Positions 17,896 through 24,949 of a stretch of DNA of 33,372 nucleotides are shown in pieces (positions within the stretch are counted from its first letter, which is position 1; each line of letters opens with the position of its first letter). The position numbers and the translations under genes were made by a program. The notes beneath the pieces were generated by a model. The model did no database searches. It had not been told where the DNA came from and saw only the letters and a list, made by a program, of their open reading frames with translations. Origin of the DNA: Balneolaceae bacterium (GTDB taxonomy: Bacteria > Bacteroidota > Rhodothermia > Balneolales > Balneolaceae); the NCBI GenBank assembly GCA_020832225.1, contig JAFIFA010000047.1, positions 1 through 33,372 of the forward strand, given 5' to 3'.

Positions 17896-18473
17896 AATCA
17901 TCAAGGAGGCTCTACATCTTTTGCGGGGGTGGATCCCGACGAATGGGGCGCGATAAGGCACTGCTGGAGCTGAATGGCGAGACCCTGCTGAGCCGTCAGG
18001 TTCGCAGAACTGCGCCTCTGTTTGCGGAGATTGTTCTACTGGCGGGCGGCAACAGTTACGATCTTCCCAATCGTACAGTACAGGACACTATCCCCAATGC
18101 CGGTCCGCTTGCCGGACTTTTAGCTGCCCTCGATGACCAAAAGAGTGCGGATACCGTTGCCGTACTGCCGGTCGACATCCCCAATCTCACCGATTCGACG
18201 CTGCAATTGCTCTCTGAAACCAATTTAACCCCGGATTTGGATGCACTCACGCTTCAAAATGATGAAACCGTTCAGCCCCTTGCCGGGATCTACACTACTG
18301 CGTTGGCTCAGCCACTGCGCCACTATCTTGAAGATGGCCAGCGGATGGTGATGAAGTTCCTGGGGTCGATCCGCAGCGGCTCGATTGAGGTCACCGAGGA
18401 TCAACTGATCAACATCAACTATCCCGATGATTACGGGAAGATTCGGGATCGTGTGGATTCAAACCAAACATAG
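17892..18473 (+). CDS. mobA: Molybdenum cofactor guanylyltransferase MobA
   Basis: LYIFCGGGSRRMGRDKALLELNGETLLSRQ nucleotidyltransferase motif; NAGPLAGLLAAL; VLPVDIPNLT; ATGA overlap with moeA. Confidence 0.9.
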   Translation: MKSSRRLYIFCGGGSRRMGRDKALLELNGETLLSRQVRRTAPLFAEIVLLAGGNSYDLPNRTVQDTIPNAGPLAGLLAALDDQKSADTVAVLPVDIPNLTDSTLQLLSETNLTPDLDALTLQNDETVQPLAGIYTTALAQPLRHYLEDGQRMVMKFLGSIRSGSIEVTEDQLININYPDDYGKIRDRVDSNQT

Positions 18474-18474
18474 A

Positions 18475-19560
18475 TCAGGGACTGTAACGCAGAAGCGTTG
18501 CTCCGGCATAGTCCAGAAAGTGGAAGCTGCCATCTTCGCCCGGTAGCATAGCCATGATCATCGACTCATAGCTTGTCTGTCCTACAAACTTCTGCTCAAG
18601 GAGTTCACCCTCCAGGCTGTACCTGAGCAGATATGCGCCTGAGACACCAGAATCAGGAAATGAAGCTGTTAGCAGGTATATGGAGTCGTCTGTGACTCTC
18701 ATTTCACGTGCATATTGCAGTCTGAATACCGAGTGCGGCGGAGATTCTGCATTCTGTTCAATAACCAGCCTGAGTATTGGCTCTGTGATCTCATTTGGAA
18801 TCTTTCGGCTCCAGACCCGTTCACCGTCGCTGCTGTATCTGCGTAACTCTCCCATGCCATACATAAACAGAATGTAATCCTCCCCATCTATTCCAACCAA
18901 CGCCTCATTCTTCATCCATCCGGGAATTTCACCACCGGCAAGTTTAAGACGATCTTCCTCTAAGTTGGGCCTTTCGGGTACTTCCGCTTCCGGTGTTCCA
19001 ATACGTTTTAGGATCTCACCATCCAGGCTCAGATCCAGGACAACCGCCAGCGCATCGTCATGACCCTGCGTTGCAACGAGCAGACGGTTCTCATCAATTC
19101 CAGCTTTAGATCCATAGTTCATATAGCGCGGATAGCTAACAGAACGCTCAAAGGATCCTTCGTTATCAAAAATGTCAAAATGAAACCGCTCACGGTTTGA
19201 AACAATGAAGTGATTCCCGGTAAAGATCAAATCACCGGCTCCCGACATCTGGCTCCACTCTCCGGGTCCGCTGCCTGTGCCCCCCATCTCCTGTAGCTGG
19301 TTTCCCTCATCATCAAAGAGAAGTATTCGGTTGAGGCCGTAATCCATGATGGCAAGCCTTCCTTCGCCGGCGCCAATCAGTTCAATCGGCTCTGCAAGAA
19401 GTCCCGAATCGGTATCGATTACCGTAGTGAATTTTTCCGGGGTGAACTCCCCTCTGATCACTTCATCGTATCCATTAGTACTACCTGTTTCGCTGTTGCA
19501 GGCAGATAACCCAATCATCAAGCCTGTTACGAATAGTACTGCTGATATTTGATTTTTCAT
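18475..19560 (-). CDS. 6-bladed beta-propeller-like lipoprotein
   Basis: Lipobox MIGLSACNSE; repeated propeller-like blades (NRILLFDDEGNQLQEMGGTGSGPGEWSQMSGAGDL, MRVTDDSIYLLTAS). Confidence 0.6.
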   Translation of the reverse strand: MKNQISAVLFVTGLMIGLSACNSETGSTNGYDEVIRGEFTPEKFTTVIDTDSGLLAEPIELIGAGEGRLAIMDYGLNRILLFDDEGNQLQEMGGTGSGPGEWSQMSGAGDLIFTGNHFIVSNRERFHFDIFDNEGSFERSVSYPRYMNYGSKAGIDENRLLVATQGHDDALAVVLDLSLDGEILKRIGTPEAEVPERPNLEEDRLKLAGGEIPGWMKNEALVGIDGEDYILFMYGMGELRRYSSDGERVWSRKIPNEITEPILRLVIEQNAESPPHSVFRLQYAREMRVTDDSIYLLTASFPDSGVSGAYLLRYSLEGELLEQKFVGQTSYESMIMAMLPGEDGSFHFLDYAGATLLRYSP

Positions 19561-19657
19561 TCCAACGCCATTGCTATTTCGAATTACCTCAATAGCACAA
19601 CGTTACGGAAAAATCACCGGATTGATTCAGGGCATAGCATTAATCGCAGTAATTCAA

Positions 19658-20089
19658 TCAGAAAAGCAGGTTTACCGATTGTGGCCGATGCAGTAGCCAG
19701 CCGGTGAGGCTATAGCGCGGAACGTTGGTTGTAAGCACCTCATGTTCGACGCTGTCGCTGCGGAAGAGCAGTAGCCGGCGCGCTATTGGTTCAATTAAAA
19801 TATCGCCCTCCTTTCGGTAGATCTTGAGCTCGCCGCCGTCACCCGGTTTCCAGTATTCGTTGAGGTAGAGAAGTACCGTTATCTGTTGGTTGGACCGCTC
19901 ATGAAACTGATCGAGATGTTTATCATAGTGCGATCCTTTTGGGTATTTGGCGATATGAAATTCGGAACCGGAAAGACTCAGGTAGCAGAATCGTCTCAGG
20001 TTCGCCATCAGTTCATCCATCACCGCGGAAAATGGTACCATCTCCAAATCAACGTATCGGTCCAGCCAATAGATAAAATCGCCCCTCAC
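19658..20089 (-). CDS. 2OG-Fe(II) oxygenase (prolyl 4-hydroxylase-like), apparently N-terminally truncated
   Basis: HYDKHLDQF (HxD), DSVEHEV (distal His), PRYSLTGWLLHR (2OG Arg); begins in frame at GTG with VRGDFIYWLDRY, a block normally found well inside this family. Confidence 0.75.
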   Translation of the reverse strand: MRGDFIYWLDRYVDLEMVPFSAVMDELMANLRRFCYLSLSGSEFHIAKYPKGSHYDKHLDQFHERSNQQITVLLYLNEYWKPGDGGELKIYRKEGDILIEPIARRLLLFRSDSVEHEVLTTNVPRYSLTGWLLHRPQSVNLLF

Positions 20090-20131
20090 TTCAGACTGGA
20101 TCGGAAAATTATTTTTTTCAGACTGTTCGAC

Positions 20132-20515
20132 CTATCTGTCTAGATCGTTCTCTGCAAAGATAAAATCGCGGACGGGCTCACCGCCGATAAGGTGCTCCTG
20201 AATAATCCGTTCCACTACTTCCGGCGTACAAGAGTGATACCAGGTGCCTTCGGGATAGACCACGGCTACCGGACCCCTCTTGCAGATTCTCAGGCAGTCT
20301 GCCTTGGTTCTGTAGACACCTCCCTTTCCATCAAGGCCTAGCTCCTTCAGCCTCTTTTTAAGATATTTCCAGGACTTCCTCCCCTCTTTTCCCTTGCAGC
20401 ATTTTGGTTTGGTGGGGTCAGCACAAATAAATATATGTCGCCTTACTGACTCAAGCTCGAGTTCACTGCTCTTCTTTTTCAGGCGTTTAAGGCTCTTTTC
20501 GTTCATTGCGATCAT
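20132..20515 (-). CDS. (2Fe-2S) thioredoxin-like ferredoxin
   Basis: [89 protein letters not shown]. Confidence 0.85.
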   Translation of the reverse strand: MIAMNEKSLKRLKKKSSELELESVRRHIFICADPTKPKCCKGKEGRKSWKYLKKRLKELGLDGKGGVYRTKADCLRICKRGPVAVVYPEGTWYHSCTPEVVERIIQEHLIGGEPVRDFIFAENDLDR

Positions 20516-20680
20516 TTTCCGGTTGGCTGCTTAAAATAGGAACTACTTTTGAATTAGATGTTAATTGTTAGCGGAAAGTGCGTTTAAAATCCAGGTTAAT
20601 TGATGGATCCAAAAAGAGACCTTTCCAATCCCGTCCTTTTTTATCAAATTGGAGCTCACACTTCACCCAATCCTGAGGTT

Positions 20681-21580
20681 ATGAGACCGATCTCCATTAC
20701 TCTTACATCCCTTCTGATCAGCCTGCTTTTTCTTAATTTAGCTTATGCACAAGAATCTGAACTTGTAGGTGAACCGGAGTTGATTGCAGATGGATTTCAG
20801 TTTACAGAAGGCCCTTACTGGCATCCGGACGGATTCCTGATCTTCAGCGACATACCGGCAAGTATTATCTACAAATGGTCGCCGGAATCGGGTGAGACTG
20901 AAAGCTGGATAGAGCCGAGCGGCAACTCAAACGGCATCTCTGCCAGACCTGATGGCACAATGCTGGTTGCCCAGCATGCGGGACGGGTATCAGAGATCGA
21001 TGAAAATCGAGAACTGGTGCCAATTGCTGAGGAGTTTGACGGTAAAAGGCTCAATAGTCCAAATGATATCGCGGTGCGCTCTGATGGGCTGATCTACTTC
21101 ACGGACCCTCCGTTTGGCGTTTCCGATGATGACCGCGAACTGGATATCAGCGGCGTGTTTCGAATTGATTCTGATGGATCCATTACTCTTGTATATTATG
21201 TTTTTAACCTGCCCAACGCACACGTTTTTACACCCGATTAGCAACATTTCTACATTAACGACTCTGAAACAGGTGACATCCTGCGCTTTGAAGTAGAGGA
21301 GAACGGCGATCTGGTAAATCCAATGGTCTTCGCCAATGTAGGACCGATGGGCGACTTAGGTGGCGCCGACGGAATGGTAACCGATAGCGATGGAAACCTC
21401 TATACCACGGGTCCAAACGGTTTTATCGTCTTTGATCCGGAGGGAAACCGCATCCACCAAATTCGTTTCGATCATCAGATTACCAATATGACCTGGGGTG
21501 GCGAGGATCACAGCGACCTCTACATTACCGCGCCGGACCGTCTATATCGACTGCCTACTTCTGCCGAGGGTTGGTACTAA
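20681..21580 (+). pseudogene. SMP-30/gluconolactonase/LRE-like family protein interrupted by an in-frame TAG (21239-21241)
   Basis: Signal peptide MRPISITLTSLLISLLFLNLAYAQ; GPYWHPDGFLIFSDIPASIIYKW, RLNSPNDIAVRSDGLIYFTDPPFGV, LPNAHVFTPD*QHFYINDSETGDILRFEVEENGDLV..., then the annotated ORF 21323..21580 in the same frame. Confidence 0.85.
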
Positions 21581-21674
21581 CCGCACTTTTGTTAAAAACT
21601 TAAAGAATGAATACCACTATAAGCCCCATCTAAAGTGGATTTCATGACCTGATTTACTTTTACCCCAATCTCTA

Positions 21675-21690
21675 ATGTAACATTTTACAT
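21675..21690. promoter_or_regulatory. Short dyad ATGTAA-CATT-TTACAT upstream of the pseudopilin-like cassette
   Basis: Perfect 6-bp arms; an adjacent 12-bp palindrome CTCTTTAAAGAG lies at 21699-21710. Confidence 0.35.
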
Positions 21691-21788
21691 ATAAGCATCT
21701 CTTTAAAGAGTAGTCCCTTTTTCGGGAATGGATTGCAGCGAGAATTTTAACTCAAGCACCGGTTTAACAGACCGGCCGGCAACGGCCA

Positions 21789-22205
21789 ATGAATGACTAC
21801 TCTGATATTATAATGCTGACAGGAGCTATCCTGCTCTTCTCCATACTTACGCTTCAGGTAAACAGGAGCATGCTCTATAACAACCTGATGAGCGTAAATG
21901 CAGAAATAGACTATCACGCACTTTCGGTAGCTCAGGAGCTCATTGATGAAGTTCGCTGGATGACCTCACCTGCCGATCTCGAGGAGTTTGCTGAAGGTTT
22001 TCCTACGATCATTGACTTCACTACAGATTTTGAAGGTGAGAGTTCTATTCCCTTTACGGTGAACCTGATCTATGAAAGCGGCATCCTTGAGAATGAGAAT
22101 ATCGTCTCCTATCAGGTAACTGTTCAGGTTCAGAGCCCATATATGACCACTGGTGTTGGTGGGTCTCCAGTTGTCCTGACCATCGACAAATCATTTAATT
22201 CCTAA
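21789..22205 (+). CDS. Pseudopilin-like membrane-anchored protein, unknown
   Basis: 138 aa with N-terminal hydrophobic helix (DIIMLTGAILLFSILTLQVNRSML) followed by a soluble domain; no canonical GFTLxE prepilin motif. Confidence 0.65.
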   Translation: MNDYSDIIMLTGAILLFSILTLQVNRSMLYNNLMSVNAEIDYHALSVAQELIDEVRWMTSPADLEEFAEGFPTIIDFTTDFEGESSIPFTVNLIYESGILENENIVSYQVTVQVQSPYMTTGVGGSPVVLTIDKSFNS

Positions 22206-22218
22206 CAATGGTTTTCAT

Positions 22219-22788
22219 ATGAATTTTGGAATCACCATCAGTTTTGCAATCGGAGGTCTTCTCCTCATCTCTATTCTGACAATGAATAATACCGTCATGA
22301 AGAATTCCTACCAATCGGTTGCAGATATGAGGGAGAAAAACCAGGTCGACAATTTACGTCGCCTTATTTCGGAAGATATGCGGTATATCGGCTTTGGGCC
22401 CGGTAATGATTTGCTCAACTTCAGCGACAATCATATTCGATTCAGAGCACGAGTTGATGGCCAAAACAGGGTAATCAGTTGGCGAATCATGCCCGGAAAC
22501 AGTTTTAACGTACCAACTAATCCAAACTTGAAAGGATTGCGGCGAATGGGGCCCTACGGTGACCAAAACAATACGCAGCTCAACTTTCCTGTAAGCCGAT
22601 TTACCGTTCAGGCCTTCAGTGACGAACAGGGAACTCAGCCAACAGACCAGAAAGATCAGGTCCGAAGCATTTTGATTGAGTTGGAGGTGGAATCGAGAGA
22701 ACCGGTGGGATACAATCCTGATGGCACGCCCCGATATGCCCGTGCAAGCTGGCGCCACCTATTCAAACCAGACAACTTCATGTTTTAA
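22219..22788 (+). CDS. Pseudopilin-like membrane-anchored protein, unknown
   Basis: 189 aa; N-terminal MNFGITISFAIGGLLLISILTMNNTVMKNSYQSVADMREKNQVDNLRRLISEDMRYIGFG, reminiscent of minor-pilin PilW-like N-termini. Confidence 0.65.
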   Translation: MNFGITISFAIGGLLLISILTMNNTVMKNSYQSVADMREKNQVDNLRRLISEDMRYIGFGPGNDLLNFSDNHIRFRARVDGQNRVISWRIMPGNSFNVPTNPNLKGLRRMGPYGDQNNTQLNFPVSRFTVQAFSDEQGTQPTDQKDQVRSILIELEVESREPVGYNPDGTPRYARASWRHLFKPDNFMF

Positions 22789-22799
22789 CCCGATACATT

Positions 22800-24095
22800 A
22801 TGGGACGAGCACTTCTTTTTCTAACAGGCGGGATGTTTATCGTTTTTGGGATCATACAGTCGGGGGTTCAAAATCGACTGATGATGCTTCCCGAAAGAAC
22901 TTATAACTATCACGAGGAGCTGCATGCTGAAAATGCGGTTAATGGTGTTATGGAGTATGCTATCCGTGAAATTATTCGAGATCAGAGTTGGGACGAGGGT
23001 TATCAGAACAACACCTACATGGATGCTGATGTGAGCCTTCGGGTATACGACCGTAATACTCCGGACCGTCCCGCAAACAACATCGAAAACTGGGACGAAT
23101 ATACTCTGCTTCTATATGCCACAGCTCAATATGAGGGACAACTCGCTCAATCTGAAGTCTATCTCAGAAAAGACTCCTTCTCCAAATGGTCCTACTTCAC
23201 CGATTTTGAACCAAACAATATCTATTTCATCTGGTCGGATGAGGTTTCCGGACCGGTTCATACCAACGGCAGATTCAACATGGCGGGCGACCCAACTTTT
23301 TACGGACCAATTTCCAGCCCTGAAATGTGGCACGCCTATGAGCTGATGGATACCGATCCCAACTTCTTTGGAAGCACCGACTTCAATTCACCACGTCGTG
23401 ACCCTCCAAGTACATTGGAACTCGACCAGTTACGATCTCAGGGAACAAATGGCGGTCTCTATTTTGAAAACAATGCTGAAATCGAATTCCTGGATGATGG
23501 TCAGCTTTTGGTACGTGAAGAGCCCTCAAGGCCCTGGCAGCAACCATCTGAGTATACCGTCGATCTCTCACTCTACAATGGGGTAATCTCATCCAACTCC
23601 AGAATATCACTGAAAGGAACCGTAAACGGTAGTTACACTGTCCACTCTACGGATGATATTATCATTACCGGAGACATCGTATATAACGAAGATCCGAGAG
23701 ATGAACCCTCTTCCACTGATCTTCTCGGCATTGTCAGTGAAAAAAGCGTAATCATCGATCGTGATGCACACCAAAGCTCCGGGAATAACGACCTCAATAT
23801 TCACGCCTCTATTATGGCTTTAGATAAGTCATTTTCAGCAGAAGACTACAACCAGGGGTCATCAAGGGGCGATCTCAACTTGCTGGGTGGAATCATTCAG
23901 ATGGAGAGAGGACCAATGGGTACATTCAGCGGCGGACAGATCCGTTCCGGTTTCAACAAAGATTATGAGTATGACGAACGTCTACTACAGATGGTACCAC
24001 CAAGTTTTCCACGAGAAAGTGTCTTCTCCATCATTCACTGGCTTACCAATGTCTACCCTCACACTCCTTCACCTGATCCGGATGAAGAGGTTTAA
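22800..24095 (+). CDS. Large pseudopilin/PilX-like exported protein, possibly DUF4900-like
   Basis: 431 aa; N-terminal TM (MGRALLFLTGGMFIVFGIIQ), then beta-rich extracellular region with GPVHTNGRFNMAGDPTFYGPI, GTVNGSYTVHSTDDIIITGDIVY, HASIMALDKSF, GGIIQMERGPMGTF. Confidence 0.6.
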   Translation: MGRALLFLTGGMFIVFGIIQSGVQNRLMMLPERTYNYHEELHAENAVNGVMEYAIREIIRDQSWDEGYQNNTYMDADVSLRVYDRNTPDRPANNIENWDEYTLLLYATAQYEGQLAQSEVYLRKDSFSKWSYFTDFEPNNIYFIWSDEVSGPVHTNGRFNMAGDPTFYGPISSPEMWHAYELMDTDPNFFGSTDFNSPRRDPPSTLELDQLRSQGTNGGLYFENNAEIEFLDDGQLLVREEPSRPWQQPSEYTVDLSLYNGVISSNSRISLKGTVNGSYTVHSTDDIIITGDIVYNEDPRDEPSSTDLLGIVSEKSVIIDRDAHQSSGNNDLNIHASIMALDKSFSAEDYNQGSSRGDLNLLGGIIQMERGPMGTFSGGQIRSGFNKDYEYDERLLQMVPPSFPRESVFSIIHWLTNVYPHTPSPDPDEEV

Positions 24096-24128
24096 CGTAT
24101 CAAGAACTATTATCACAGCTCAGAAACC

Positions 24129-24533
24129 ATGAAAAGTTATCATCTAACTCTAACACCACTACTAACTGTGATGGTTTTCGCCTTCACTGCGGTCATCGCT
24201 TCAGCTCAAACCAACATCACCTTTCAGGTGAATCTCTCTTACGAGATTGAACAGGGAATTTTTGACACTGAAGAGCATACCGTTCAACTTTTGGGTAATA
24301 CCCACCCTCTATCTCCATCCCGAACAATTGAGATGGAACAAGATGGCGATGACCCATCTCTCTACATTGCGCAGGTCTCGTTTTCAGGAATCTCTGTAGG
24401 GAGCAACATTCAGTATAGTTTCCGCCTCGATCTCGGCGACCGCTTCATGAGTGAGGATATCCCCCGCTCTTTCCGAATGCCGGAAACCTCTACTGAACTT
24501 GATGCACTCTATTTCAATGCGTATGCGTGGTAG
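24129..24533 (+). CDS. Small secreted beta-sandwich-like protein, unknown
   Basis: 134 aa with signal peptide (MKSYHLTLTPLLTVMVFAFTAVIASAQ); ITFQVNLSYEIEQGIFDTEEHTVQLLGNTHPLSPS...LYIAQVSFSGISVGSNIQYSFRLDLGDRF resembles starch-binding/T9SS-associated beta-sandwich style. Confidence 0.55.
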   Translation: MKSYHLTLTPLLTVMVFAFTAVIASAQTNITFQVNLSYEIEQGIFDTEEHTVQLLGNTHPLSPSRTIEMEQDGDDPSLYIAQVSFSGISVGSNIQYSFRLDLGDRFMSEDIPRSFRMPETSTELDALYFNAYAW

Positions 24534-24539
24534 GTGAAT

Positions 24540-24567
24540 TGAGAAGGCAGACGAAAGACGTGAGACG
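24540..24567. repeat. Degenerate heptad repeat, reverse orientation
   Basis: TGAGAAG GCAGACG AAAGACG TGAGACG (reverse complement CGTCTCA CGTCTTT CGTCTGC CTTCTCA). Confidence 0.6.
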
Positions 24568-24796
24568 AATGAACTTTGCAACAAAAAAGTGGCCAATTGA
24601 ATTAGATTGATTTTACAGCTTAGTTTATGCTCTAATATCTACAAAGCTACCTTTACTGATATCCATTTTCATGATTCATAGTGTGACGGTGACTTGGTGG
24701 CAGTTTTTCCCGAATTTTTTTACCACAACGACGCTAAGGCAGTAAGTTCACAAAGTGTTGCTAACTTCATCTTTACTGAAATGGCTGGCTACTTGC

Positions 24797-24889
24797 CGTC
24801 TCCCGTTTCGCTTCGCGGTTCTTTGCTTCACTTCGAATCCCGTCTCACTTCTCACGTTTCACGTCTTCCATCTCACATCTTTCTTCCCA
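24797..24889. repeat. Degenerate heptad repeat, consensus approximately CGTCTCA, forward orientation
   Basis: CGTCTCC CGTTTCG CTTCGCG GTTCTTT GCTTCAC [ttcgaatcc] CGTCTCA CTTCTCA CGTTTCA CGTCTTC CATCTCA CATCTTT CTTCCCA. Confidence 0.65.
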
Positions 24890-24895
24890 TCATAA

Positions 24896-24923
24896 AAAAA
24901 CCCGGACCTTATTAAAGCCCGGG
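24896..24923 (-). terminator. Probable intrinsic terminator of the M14 carboxypeptidase gene
   Basis: On the minus strand: CCCGG-g-CTT-taat-AAG-gt-CCGGG followed by a T7 tract. Confidence 0.65.
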
Positions 24924-24949
24924 CTCATAAAAATACCGACAGTCAGATA

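Noticed and set aside
16126-21241. Stop-codon reassignment or selenocysteine as the explanation for the in-frame stops
   Set aside because: The stops are TAA and TAG (not TGA), and many intact genes in the window end normally at TAA, TAG and TGA. Mutation or consensus error is simpler.
24540-24889. CRISPR array
   Set aside because: Units are 7 bp, contiguous and degenerate, with no spacer-like unique sequence and no cas genes nearby.
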